Source: Chryseobacterium aquifrigidense
GTDB lineage: Bacteria > Bacteroidota > Bacteroidia > Flavobacteriales > Weeksellaceae
Reading direction: 5' to 3'
DNA: 64,000 nt
Assembly: GCF_006716485.1 (NCBI RefSeq)
Contig: NZ_VFPD01000001.1
Location: 1,997,314 to 2,061,313, forward strand
Shown one piece after another: positions 1 through 7,773 of the stretch (its first letter is position 1; each line of letters opens with the position of its first letter). The position numbers were made by a program, and so were the translations under genes. Below the pieces are notes generated by a model. It did no database searches and was not told the origin of the DNA. It saw only the letters and a program-made list of their open reading frames with translations.

Positions 1-323
1 TCATTTTCTTCAGTTTTACCGTCAAAACTCTGAAGCTGTCCCTGTAATAATTTTTCATCTTCGGGAAGTTCTGTATCTATGCCATACTTTCCATCTTTTG
101 AAAAGTATTTCTTTAAATCCCTTTCATCCTGATTATAGATTTCTAATTTTGATTTTTCTTCAAGCTGTTTCTCATCAACATTAGGAGTTAATATCAACTT
201 ATCATTTGACTCCTTCATTTTTGGGAATAGTATCAGACTGATAATTAAAATAAGAATACCTAGAGCAGCTACAAAAACAACCCCAATAATGATCTTCTTT
301 TTTTTGTCCAGATTTGCAAACAT
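1..323 (-). CDS. TraM/VirB10-like conjugation protein, N-terminal part only
   Basis: Reading leftward from the ATG at 323 the frame stays open to the window edge, giving about 107 residues with no stop, so only the N-terminus is seen. It has a short Lys-rich cytosolic start (about residues 6-11), one hydrophobic segment (about 12-34) and then a charged, Glu/Lys/Asp-rich stretch. That is the layout of Bacteroidota conjugative-transposon TraM, the VirB10-like channel protein anchored in the inner membrane and reaching into the periplasm. The start lies 3 bp after the stop of the M23 peptidase gene, so the two are surely co-transcribed. The family call rests on layout and on the tra neighbours; the diagnostic C-terminal domain is outside the window. 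Confidence 0.55.
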   Translation of the reverse strand, partial: MFANLDKKKKIIIGVVFVAALGILILIISLILFPKMKESNDKLILTPNVDEKQLEEKSKLEIYNQDERDLKKYFSKDGKYGIDTELPEDEKLLQGQLQSFDGKTEEN

Positions 324-326
324 ATT

Positions 327-827
327 TTATAAACTATTTTTACACATAATATTGAGAAATAATAATGGGTCAATTTTTTTACCTTCAACTATTATTTCAT
401 AATGGAGATGAGGACCAGTAGAACGTCCTGTATTTCCACTTAAGCCTATCAGCTGCCCGGGCTTTACGGATTCTCCTTTTCCAACAAATAAAGCCATTAA
501 ATGTCCATATCTGGTTCTAAAGCCTCCCTCGTTATCAATTAAGATGGTATTGCCATATCCTCTTTCGTATGCTGAACTTAAAACGATCCCATAATAGGTA
601 GAAAATACAGCAGTTCCTGGAGGTACAGAAAAGTCAACACCCTGATGCTTTTTAAATACTCCATCAACAGGATGCTTTCTATACCCGTAATTGGATGAAA
701 CAATTTTACTATAGGATTCAACCGGTGGTATCATCTTTTGTGATTGTACTTTCTGATAAGTAAATACAGTAAAAAGAATAAAAAAGGCAGGAAGTATCCT
801 ATTTCTTTTACTAAGAAATTTATACAT
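327..827 (-). CDS. M23 family (LytM) metallopeptidase of the tra cluster
   Basis: A 166-residue exported murein endopeptidase. Residues 11-28 form a hydrophobic signal/anchor segment. The rest is a compact LytM domain: HQGVDF supplies zinc ligands H61 and D65, YGHL supplies H109, and GPHLHYE supplies the ligand H142 with H140 beside it, so the active site is complete. M23 enzymes cut peptide cross-links in peptidoglycan. Sitting between the coupling-protein gene (41 bp upstream) and the TraM-like gene (3 bp downstream), it probably opens the cell wall for assembly of the secretion channel, the job done elsewhere by VirB1-type transglycosylases. Family call is firm; the channel role is inferred from position. 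Confidence 0.88.
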   Translation of the reverse strand: MYKFLSKRNRILPAFFILFTVFTYQKVQSQKMIPPVESYSKIVSSNYGYRKHPVDGVFKKHQGVDFSVPPGTAVFSTYYGIVLSSAYERGYGNTILIDNEGGFRTRYGHLMALFVGKGESVKPGQLIGLSGNTGRSTGPHLHYEIIVEGKKIDPLLFLNIMCKNSL

Positions 828-868
828 AAGAAGTTGTCGTCATTTTATGTTTTCCCGATTACAAAAAA

Positions 869-2833
869 TCAATTTTGTTGAGCATCCTCATGAGAAGACG
901 GCTCACTGCTCATAGCAGCTTCTTCTTCCCGGGAAATTCTATATAATTCGTTTTCAATAAGAATATCTACCTCTTTTACAATTCTTTCAAAATTTCCATT
1001 TAAAACCTCATTGATCATTTCACCTTCTATAATGGTGGGTATTTTATTCTTTATCTGATCCGTACGCTTCTCTACTTTTATTTTTCCTCTGAAGATCTTC
1101 CGGTTAATTTCTTCTCCGAAATTATCAGCAACCACTCCTACAAATTCTCCCTGAGAAAGCTGAGATATAGCAGATACCGGAATTGCATACTCTAAATTCT
1201 CATTAATGGAATAGGAGTTATTCGTATCAATGGTTACATTTTTTAATTTTTGCTTTTTCTTTCCAAATATTTCCTGGAGCTTGCTTGCCGTCTCACTTCT
1301 TACTGAACCACTGAAAATATTACCTACGATATTAAATATGGTTTCCGCTACTTTATCGCCATAATCTCTCTTCAGCTGTTCGAGATCCTGCATTCCGATA
1401 GTTGTAGAAACTTTATTCGATCTTGCCGTGGCAATCAGGTTATCCAACCCCATAAAATACATGGTAGGCAGCTCGTCCAATATCACTGAGCAAGGCTGTC
1501 TTCCCTGTTGGTTTATTTCTTTCAGAAGCTGTGTAACCACAAGCCCTAACGCAGGGGAATTGGTGGTTTGGGTACTTGGTGAATTGGCAATGATTAATAT
1601 GCATGGACTTTCGGGATTATTGATACTTAATGAAATATTTTCTTCAGGAAAAACATTATTACCCATCACCCAGAATAATTCCTTTGTTGCTAATTGAGAC
1701 AGAGGTATTCTCGCAGAGGCTGTCTGACCTGAAAGCTGCTCGTAAGCCTGTTTTGCCAAAGCATCTGCAAAAGGAGTCATAAAGAACCTCAGTTCTGAGT
1801 ATTGGCCAAAAACCTTAAATACTTTTTCATCCGGCAAAGAAGCTAAAGAGATGGCATGAGGCAGTGTACAGAATTTCCCGTCTTCATAAATTCTCAGAAA
1901 ATAAATGCAGGCCGCGAAATAGGAAATGGCTGACTGGGCAAAAAAGTCTTTTTCAGTAATCCATTCTTTATTTAAGTTAAATAAGATCGTTTGTGATGCT
2001 TCAATGGCATCTGCAGCTTTTCTTATTAATTGAGGATCCAGAGGATTCACAAAATTAGATTTCTCCAGATCATCTAAAGAAACCACACAGAAACGAGGTT
2101 CAATGTCGTATTTATCTTTATAATATTCATAAAAAGCAAATGTTTCTTTTGCCAGTGCAGGAAATTTGAAATCATACACCATCATCGAAAACTGCTTTTG
2201 AATATGCTGCCGTATATATTCTTCAACTACAGAATAAGACTTTCCTGATCCCGGAGTCCCCAAAACCATCGTGGCTCTGAAAGGATTCACTACATTGATC
2301 ACTCCGTTCTCTGTTTTAAAATTTACAGAATAAGGATTTTTCTTCACTACTTTTTCCTGTTCAAAAATTTGATTTTTATCATTAAATTCATCCTTTTTAT
2401 CATAAAAATTGAAGAATTTTCTGAACTTTAAAAACCCAACTATATAAATAATATAAGAGGCAAAAGAGATAATCGTATAAGAAATAATCTCAATTTTCAA
2501 AACCGAAATGCTTAAGAAAGTGATCAGAGATGATCCTACTATGATAACATTCCTCATAAAAGAAGAATTTTCTCCCACTTCTCTCTTAACTTCAAACCCA
2601 AAGCAGCAAAAGGAAACAATAGCAAGGCTTATCGTTCTTAATAGTAATGGATTCTTAATGAGCGGGAAAGTTTTAAACAACTTTATGATGAATATATTGA
2701 TATATTCGTTACCCAATCCTTTCTCAGCTATATAACTATATTTAGAATAATAAATATCTACTAAAATAAATAGTATACTTACTAAAAAGGAAAATATAAT
2801 TAATATATCTAAAGAATATTTATCGTTTTTCAT
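869..2833 (-). CDS. Type IV coupling protein (VirD4/TraG-like ATPase)
   Basis: A 654-residue membrane ATPase. The N-terminal third has several hydrophobic segments (about residues 8-29, 64-80, 95-136), followed by a P-loop GTPGSGKS (192-199), and a Walker B strand SVILDE (449-454) preceding the conserved LPTMY...LIATARS region of VirD4/TraG/TraD-type coupling proteins. These proteins recruit the relaxosome or protein substrates to a type IV channel at the inner membrane. The C-terminus is acidic and Ser-rich (last 20 residues), a common site for substrate or adaptor contact. It lies between the VirB8-like and M23 genes on the same strand. No relaxase gene is visible in the window, so DNA versus protein transport cannot be decided here. 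Confidence 0.88.
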   Translation of the reverse strand: MKNDKYSLDILIIFSFLVSILFILVDIYYSKYSYIAEKGLGNEYINIFIIKLFKTFPLIKNPLLLRTISLAIVSFCCFGFEVKREVGENSSFMRNVIIVGSSLITFLSISVLKIEIISYTIISFASYIIYIVGFLKFRKFFNFYDKKDEFNDKNQIFEQEKVVKKNPYSVNFKTENGVINVVNPFRATMVLGTPGSGKSYSVVEEYIRQHIQKQFSMMVYDFKFPALAKETFAFYEYYKDKYDIEPRFCVVSLDDLEKSNFVNPLDPQLIRKAADAIEASQTILFNLNKEWITEKDFFAQSAISYFAACIYFLRIYEDGKFCTLPHAISLASLPDEKVFKVFGQYSELRFFMTPFADALAKQAYEQLSGQTASARIPLSQLATKELFWVMGNNVFPEENISLSINNPESPCILIIANSPSTQTTNSPALGLVVTQLLKEINQQGRQPCSVILDELPTMYFMGLDNLIATARSNKVSTTIGMQDLEQLKRDYGDKVAETIFNIVGNIFSGSVRSETASKLQEIFGKKKQKLKNVTIDTNNSYSINENLEYAIPVSAISQLSQGEFVGVVADNFGEEINRKIFRGKIKVEKRTDQIKNKIPTIIEGEMINEVLNGNFERIVKEVDILIENELYRISREEEAAMSSEPSSHEDAQQN

Positions 2834-2937
2834 AATACACAGTGTAACAGAATTCCGTTGTTGAAATTCTAAATTATCATCAATACCTGGCCCTCAAAAA
2901 GGATTTTTAAATACAGTATTGTATCGTTATCTTCAGT

Positions 2938-3627
2938 CTATTGGGAATCTTCTTCATTAAGAGCAGCCTCCGCCTTTATGCCATTGCCAGCATCGTCAGC
3001 TGAAGCATTCTCAAACCCTTTACTTTTGAATAAATAGTTTTCAATGAGTAAACCATGAGGATTATTTTCAGTCCTTGCTACATTATATAAATCGAAAGAG
3101 GAATAAAACAGATTTTTTGTGCTCACATTCTGATCCACTCTGGAGACGCTGAGTTTTCCATAAACAGAGGCATGATAAGGATATTCTTTATCGTTAACTT
3201 TTATAGAATCTATCTCCAGTTTCTGAACCAGGTTCTGAGATTGTATCCTAGCAAAATGCCCGTTGGCTTTAAGAGACAGATACAATTGTTTTCCGGAGTT
3301 TCCAATCAGGTAGAGCGCCTCGTTGATATTCTTATCATAACTGAACTGATCATACCCAAAAAATAATCTGTGAAACACTTTAATCTGGTTCTTGATCTCA
3401 GGAAGTCTGTAATTTTCATAATCCTGATCATTATTCATAGAGTTTGCAATCGCAGCCTGTCCCTTTTCAGTGATAATATATATTTTTTTAGTAAAAACTT
3501 TACTTACATAAACGGCCCAGACTGAACTGGAAATGATGGCTATTATTGCAATAGAAAAGCTAAGAAATAATGCTTTTTTAACTAAAGAGTAAGTAGAAGG
3601 AATTTCACGTAATTTTTTTAAATCCAT
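2938..3627 (-). CDS. TraK/VirB8-like conjugation protein
   Basis: A 229-residue bitopic membrane protein: about 17 cytosolic residues, one membrane span (about 18-42), then a periplasmic domain of about 180 residues. Length, topology and the Glu/Lys-rich start match Bacteroidota TraK, the VirB8-like bridge between inner-membrane ATPases and the periplasmic channel. The acidic tail after about residue 205 (SADDAGNGIKAEAALNEE region) is extra to what I recall of the family. It is followed 104 bp downstream by the coupling-protein gene and preceded at 48 bp by the small zinc-ribbon gene. The call rests on topology and neighbours; the periplasmic fold should be confirmed by profile search. Confidence 0.7.
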   Translation of the reverse strand: MDLKKLREIPSTYSLVKKALFLSFSIAIIAIISSSVWAVYVSKVFTKKIYIITEKGQAAIANSMNNDQDYENYRLPEIKNQIKVFHRLFFGYDQFSYDKNINEALYLIGNSGKQLYLSLKANGHFARIQSQNLVQKLEIDSIKVNDKEYPYHASVYGKLSVSRVDQNVSTKNLFYSSFDLYNVARTENNPHGLLIENYLFKSKGFENASADDAGNGIKAEAALNEEDSQ

Positions 3628-3675
3628 TGGTATTTTAATATTGATAAATGATGATACAGATAACAGAACAGCACT

Positions 3676-3936
3676 CTATTTGAATATTTTAACTTTAAAA
3701 GACGCTTTTCTGCAATTTTCACATAAGGGATATAGATTTTCTTCTTTATTTTCTGATAGAGGAGCAATATTAGCCACTTTAACATTCTGGTCACCTTTGC
3801 ACTTTATGCACGCCATTTTATTGTTATTCGACAAGTTAATTTTCGTTATTGATGCTTTATTTCCAGCTTCTGTTTGAGCTGACTTCACACTCTCTTCTTC
3901 AATATTTGAAGGTTTAAGAAAAGATTTAAATTCCAT
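3676..3936 (-). CDS. Small putative zinc-ribbon protein of the tra cluster
   Basis: An 86-residue soluble protein not recognised as a named family. Its C-terminal half has two CxxC pairs, CIKC (about residues 43-46) and CENC (about 73-76), separated by about 26 residues, a typical four-Cys zinc ribbon. The N-terminal half is polar and low in complexity. It has no signal peptide. It lies in the same orientation between the VirB2-like pilin and VirB8-like genes, where Bacteroidota conjugative elements often hold a small variable gene. A regulatory or nucleic-acid-binding role is possible but unsupported. The + strand reading frame across this stretch looks like a shadow because only the minus frame carries a motif. 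Confidence 0.6.
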   Translation of the reverse strand: MEFKSFLKPSNIEEESVKSAQTEAGNKASITKINLSNNNKMACIKCKGDQNVKVANIAPLSENKEENLYPLCENCRKASFKVKIFK

Positions 3937-4080
3937 AGTTCAATTAAAGAAGTTCTTAATGACATACGGTTAGAATATGCCACAAACAAAATTTCAGGAA
4001 AAAGTTGTACGAAGATGATATTGAATAATATGATGCTTTAAAGTATTCAATATTCCTGCAGGGGACGGTGGTATTAATTG

Positions 4081-4122
4081 AGATTTAAGCTATACCAGCT
4101 AAGGAATCTATAGCTTAAATCT
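4081..4122. repeat. 14-bp perfect inverted repeat downstream of the pilin-like gene
   Basis: AGATTTAAGCTATA (4081-4094) is exactly repeated in inverted form at 4109-4122 with a 14-nt spacer. It lies 27 bp after the stop of the VirB2-like gene on the minus strand. There is no T-run after it, so it is not a classical terminator. It could protect the 3' end of the pilin mRNA or be an operator. Confidence 0.6.
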
Positions 4123-4148
4123 AACAACCAGTTAAAGAGTTCTATATT

Positions 4149-4448
4149 TTAGATGAATACATGAGTAATGACATCAACCAGCCCAAAAATTGCTAAACCT
4201 ATCACAAAACGGACAAAATTCTTTTGAGCCTGTTCGTTACCCTGCATATACTGAACAAATATCAGAAACGCACCCACCACCGCAAAAGCAGCAACTCCTG
4301 CATTCAATGAGGTTTTAAGGGTGGTTGTCCAACCGGAAATTTTTGCATCAATTGTTCCGGCACCACTACCTCCCTGAGAATATAGTAAATTCCCCATTGG
4401 CAATAATAATGCAATTAAGCCCCTTCTATTAAATTTCAAATTTTTCAT
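4149..4448 (-). CDS. TraE (DUF4134), VirB2-like pilin subunit
   Basis: A 99-residue protein with an N-terminal signal segment (about residues 9-25, ending LLYSQG), a Gly/Ser-rich stretch, and two hydrophobic helices (about 50-66 and 80-96) joined by a short polar loop (MQGNEQAQKN). This is the VirB2/TrbC pilin layout, and the sequence resembles DUF4134, the TraE protein of Bacteroidota conjugative transposons. It should be cut by signal peptidase and packed into the conjugative filament. It is read after the TraF-like gene, the reverse of the usual VirB2-VirB3 order. A perfect inverted repeat follows the stop, which might raise pilin mRNA stability. Confidence 0.8.
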   Translation of the reverse strand: MKNLKFNRRGLIALLLPMGNLLYSQGGSGAGTIDAKISGWTTTLKTSLNAGVAAFAVVGAFLIFVQYMQGNEQAQKNFVRFVIGLAIFGLVDVITHVFI

Positions 4449-4632
4449 TTCTATTCTATTTTAAAACTAAATTTCAATTTTTGTTTGTTTATATTTATCT
4501 GTAACTGCAATATCTGTTGAAAATGTAGTACTTTCGTTAACGGATTTCCCGGAACGATGGCTGCCCACAATCTGCTGATAATTGGGAGATTGAATCTAAA
4601 CTCAATCGTTCAATTCAGAATCTGATAATGGC

Positions 4633-4947
4633 TCAGTGGTTTTTAGATTCCTTACGATCTTTTGAATTGATGCTGATCAGATTTTCTAATTTCTCATCAA
4701 ATCTGATACATTGTACTCCCATCTTAAAATCAAAAAAGAATTCTTTAAACTCTCCTTTTCTGGGGTACTTTTTGATGATGTATAAATACAGGATGGGGAT
4801 TACTAAAAACACTAATGATACCAGTACCTTCTTAAATACAATAAAAAGAAACAACATCAGACATATAACAACTATCATTGCGGTGATAACAGGATAACCA
4901 AAGACTAAAGGAGTCCTTTCTAATGTTTTTGGGGTTTTATATTCCAT
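4633..4947 (-). CDS. TraF (DUF4133), VirB3-like inner-membrane protein
   Basis: A 104-residue protein with two closely packed membrane spans (about residues 19-37 and 42-61), separated by a Lys residue pair, and a basic/acidic cytosolic tail. The start with a TPKTLERTPLVFGYP stretch fits DUF4133, the TraF protein of Bacteroidota conjugation clusters and counterpart of VirB3. In most systems it works with a VirB4 ATPase encoded right after it; here the next genes are TraE, a zinc ribbon and TraK, and no VirB4 is seen. The gap to the TraE start is 184 bp. Confidence 0.78.
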   Translation of the reverse strand: MEYKTPKTLERTPLVFGYPVITAMIVVICLMLFLFIVFKKVLVSLVFLVIPILYLYIIKKYPRKGEFKEFFFDFKMGVQCIRFDEKLENLISINSKDRKESKNH

Positions 4948-5297
4948 ATAATTTGTGTTTATTTTAATCGAAAAATTCTAATCATTACAAAAACTTCACG
5001 TAAGTAAAGCCTGTTTTGATCATAAAGGATGGCAGGCCGATTATAAATCGGATAAATTTTCTCAGCCTGCACATACCCAACCTATATTGATGAATACTAA
5101 TTGTTTTCACAATTGCAAAACTTGTCAGATTAGCAGCGGTGGTTTACTTCATAACTTTTGTCCACCCGGCTTTCTGATGTCATGCTATTAATCCTTTATA
5201 TAACAAATTCATGATCATATAGAAATAATACTTTTTAATCTACAAGTACTTTTTCTATAGTACATTTTTTGCTTGTGTCTTTATTGACTAAGTACTT
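4948..5297. other. Intergenic region without recognised feature
   Basis: About 350 AT-rich bases between the TraF-like gene and the HAD-domain gene. I see no convincing open frame, terminator with T-run or repeat shared with the rest of the window. Confidence 0.4.
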
Positions 5298-6455
5298 CTA
5301 ACGCATTCTTTGTGCTCTAGCAGGAACCGGAGGGGCTTGATCAGCTTTAGCTCTAGGAGGAACCGGAGGAGCCTGATCAACTTTACCTCTAGGAGGAACT
5401 GCAGGTGCTTGATCTGTTTTAGCTTTAGGAGGAAGTGGAGGAGCAACTTGAGAACGATCCATTCCTTTTGCCTGAGATGCCTGAGACTTACCACCCTGTT
5501 CTCTAATCATTTGTGGCTTATTCTGTGTTTCAGTAAATTTTGAAAGATTTCCTTTTATATCATTTTTATCATTCAATACCACATTTTCTTTATATTTATG
5601 TTTACTTGAATGAAGCTCTCCTGCAGCATCACGATAGGCATATAATCCCTCTTCTGTATCTTGATTTTCTGTATAATCATGAGCTGAAGCTTTATCTGTT
5701 TTAGCCTTAGGAGGAACTACAGGAGTTCTAGGAGGAACTTCCGGAGCTGACAAACTCACACCTTTAGAAACAGATTCCTGCTTACCGGAAAGCGTTTTTT
5801 CAACTGCAGTAGTAAGATCCTTCAAGACAATTCCATTCGGTACTAAAATTCCGGTATTCGTAGCAGAATTACTGTTGTTTCTAAATACTTGAATATTTTC
5901 CTTACTATCATCAACAAAAATATTATGAACCGTATGCAGATCTTGATTTCTTACTCTTTGATTTTCTTCATATTTTTGTATTTCTGTAGTTTTATCCTGA
6001 GCCATTTTAATACGGTCACTATTAATTGGAACAGAAATTATTGAAATATCCTTTAATTCAGTTAAGCCGCTCATTGCATATACTGCCTTAATCGCATTCG
6101 GATACATAGAGGCAGTTAATACAACAACATCAACACCCTGGCCTTTACTTTTACCAACAAAGTCATTCAAACCCTTTCCATCAAAAAATTCAAAGCTGTG
6201 AGCTTTATGTTTTGGATTACCCTTAGCCCTTCCCCTATCCATCGTTAAGGACAACTCTAAAGCATCCTTTACCGCCTGTTTAGATCCCTCTGAAAGAGGA
6301 CCTATATTCATCAGTTCCCTCTCTAACTGTTTTCTTGTTAATCCGTTAATATCGTTATCTTCGTACTGTCTTATAAATTGCGCCAGACTATTATGAAGGT
6401 GCCCATCAAATTGTGTGTTATCGAAGTCTAAAAAGACATTTGTTTTTGTTTGCAT
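5298..6455 (-). CDS. HAD-like domain protein with proline-rich PPxPPR repeat tail
   Basis: A 385-residue protein of unknown role. The first about 215 residues form a HAD-superfamily domain: motif I DFDNT (D10, D12), motif II VVLTAS (T114), a possible motif III Lys near 150, and motif IV FVDDS (D182, D183). HAD enzymes are mostly phosphatases. The C-terminal part is polar and unstructured-looking and ends in four 12-residue repeats of the form APPVPPRAKADQ (about 338-385), with a fifth diverged copy near 245-256. No signal peptide or membrane span is present. It is the first gene of the minus-strand tra run, 350 bp before the TraF-like gene. PxxP ligand repeats next to a type IV secretion cluster make a secreted effector or a scaffold for the channel possible; this is inference. 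Confidence 0.8.
   Translation of the reverse strand: MQTKTNVFLDFDNTQFDGHLHNSLAQFIRQYEDNDINGLTRKQLERELMNIGPLSEGSKQAVKDALELSLTMDRGRAKGNPKHKAHSFEFFDGKGLNDFVGKSKGQGVDVVVLTASMYPNAIKAVYAMSGLTELKDISIISVPINSDRIKMAQDKTTEIQKYEENQRVRNQDLHTVHNIFVDDSKENIQVFRNNSNSATNTGILVPNGIVLKDLTTAVEKTLSGKQESVSKGVSLSAPEVPPRTPVVPPKAKTDKASAHDYTENQDTEEGLYAYRDAAGELHSSKHKYKENVVLNDKNDIKGNLSKFTETQNKPQMIREQGGKSQASQAKGMDRSQVAPPLPPKAKTDQAPAVPPRGKVDQAPPVPPRAKADQAPPVPARAQRMR
5301..5444 (-). repeat. 36-bp tandem repeats coding for PPxPPR units
   Basis: The 3' end of the HAD-domain gene is built of four 36-bp units (12 codons each), each coding for a proline-rich unit with a K/R-x-K-x-DQ end. A fifth diverged unit lies near 5688-5723. 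Such arrays change copy number easily. Confidence 0.75.
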
Positions 6456-6615
6456 TTTTTATACTTATTTATTAATACTGATTATTTAAAATAGTACCCA
6501 ATACATTTATTTTAAGCAGATCATCCATTGCGCAACGTGTAATTAAAATACCGTTATTGTTTAACTATTAATTGTTTGCAAAATTAGGAGCTGTTACAGT
6601 CCAGTGAAAATTAAT

Positions 6616-6659
6616 ACCGTAAGAATAAACCGTTATGTATGTAGTTTTTATTCGTGTTA
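6616..6659. repeat. Direct repeat core, copy 1
   Basis: Starts ACCGTAAGAATAA and ends GTAGTTTTTATTCGTGTTA; the same sequence with a few changes recurs 270 bp to the right. The 20 bases at its right end are identical between copies. Confidence 0.75.
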
Positions 6660-6885
6660 ATGAGCTGAAAAAAAATGACATTATCTTCAACAGATATACT
6701 TAAGAACCCCTCTTTCTTCCATCTCACTACTCATCTCTGGAGTATATAATAAATGATTCATTATTGGTTTACAGAATCTATTGCAAACACACCATTTATT
6801 ACACAAAACACAATTAAAACAACCTATTGTTCAATTATTAATAATTCGAAAAAATAATTGATTTGATCATTTGCAGGAAAATAAG

Positions 6886-6929
6886 ACCGTAAGAATAAGC
6901 AGCCGTGCATGTAGTTTTTATTCGTGTTA
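6886..6929. repeat. Direct repeat core, copy 2
   Basis: Second copy of the 44-bp core at 6616-6659; the flanks on the left are also related over about 75 bp (AATTAAAA...TATTGTT...ATTATTAAT). Confidence 0.75.
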
Positions 6930-7134
6930 TAATCAAAAAATCACACTATCTCCGTGTATGACTACTCCTAAAAAATATTCTCCATAAAAAACGGATGACT
7001 AACCTCCATCGGTCAATAATTTATCGGGTATGATAAGCAAAAAAAAGATCATATCAGTTAACGGATCTGTCATATTACATTATCTGCAAATAGTTTAATG
7101 TATGTAAACAATGACAACTTATATTTTCATCGAA

Positions 7135-7150
7135 GTAGTTTAATAACTAC
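7135..7150. repeat. GTAGTT-N4-AACTAC palindrome, left copy
   Basis: A perfect 6+6 palindrome with a TAAT centre. A second one with a TTAT centre is at 9108-9123. The pair encloses the small membrane protein gene and the M20 peptidase gene. Operator or recombination site are both possible. Confidence 0.5.
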
Positions 7151-7258
7151 AAATAATCACCTGTATTACAAACACTTAATCAATACTTTTATCCACTATA
7201 ATATGCCATTGATCTGCAATAATATAACGATTCAAACTGGCTAAAAATAAAAGATACT

Positions 7259-7498
7259 ATGAACGATTTACTTACTATTGCAATTGTAACTGCATCCGTT
7301 GTTCTCTTTTCGTATTTAATGACGAGCCTCAGGGCCAATAAAAATTTACGGGAAAAACTATTACTTCAACCCATACAAACGGCAGCAATCAAAACGAAAG
7401 TATTACACATTCTTTTTAAAAGGAATCTCAGGAATGAAAGATTACTTTCAAAAATCAAAACCACAGAAGATAAACCAACAGATTCGTTTCTTCGATAA
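7259..7498 (+). CDS. Small single-span membrane protein, unknown function
   Basis: A 79-residue protein with an N-terminal membrane span (about residues 4-23, ending VVLFSYLMTS) and a strongly basic cytosolic part rich in Lys, Arg and Leu. The span and the following turn (VVLFSYLMTSLRANKN) resemble the 26-residue ORF at 46234-46314 (VVITSYFMTVRRERN), so both may belong to one family of tiny membrane proteins. The ATG follows an AT-rich leader with no Shine-Dalgarno, as usual here. No function is recognised. A frame on the other strand overlaps it but has no features. Real-gene status rests on the resemblance to the second ORF and on the amphipathic, non-random composition. Confidence 0.5.
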   Translation: MNDLLTIAIVTASVVLFSYLMTSLRANKNLREKLLLQPIQTAAIKTKVLHILFKRNLRNERLLSKIKTTEDKPTDSFLR

Positions 7499-7537
7499 TC
7501 AGAAAAAATTATTGACCTAACCCTGTTCGTAATAATG

Positions 7538-7612
7538 GCTTCGACAGGCTCAGCCTGACAATGCTTAAAAATTTCGGTTGATATTCTAGGTTTCACCGAG
7601 CCTGCCGAAGGG
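7538..7612. repeat. Palindromic interspersed repeat (TTCGACAGGCTCAG family), copy 1
   Basis: An inverted pair TTCGACAGGCTCAGCC ... GAGCCTGCCGAAGG with about 40 bp between. Three related copies occur at 9352-9412 (partial), 9550-9633 and 9790-9863. REP-like elements of this kind are common in intergenic DNA of flavobacteria. Confidence 0.75.
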
Positions 7613-7773
7613 TTATCAATACAAAACCTTTGTTAATCATTAATATCGAGTATCAATTAAGGGATAAACCGACCAATGATCTGATCATGATTTTATTCCT
7701 GAAATAATAACTCAGACTTCTATCAGCAGGGCATTTTTTGCTGCGAATCAATACATTTCAATTTTTTACAAAC

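Larger units (their letters stand above)
6456..7258. other. Long AT-rich non-coding region at the right edge of the tra cluster
   Basis: About 800 bp with no credible gene. It contains a diverged direct duplication of about 145 bp (about 6541-6685 and 6812-6955, offset 270-271 bp), best conserved in the 44-bp cores 6616-6659 and 6886-6929, and a GTAGTT-N4-AACTAC palindrome at 7135-7150. It probably holds the promoter(s) of the minus-strand tra cluster and marks the change from mobile-type to chromosomal genes, but no integrase or tRNA attachment site is visible. Confidence 0.5.

Noticed and set aside
5310..5543. + strand frame opposite the proline repeats
   Set aside because: Arg/Ser-rich mirror of the repeat-coding strand; no independent support.
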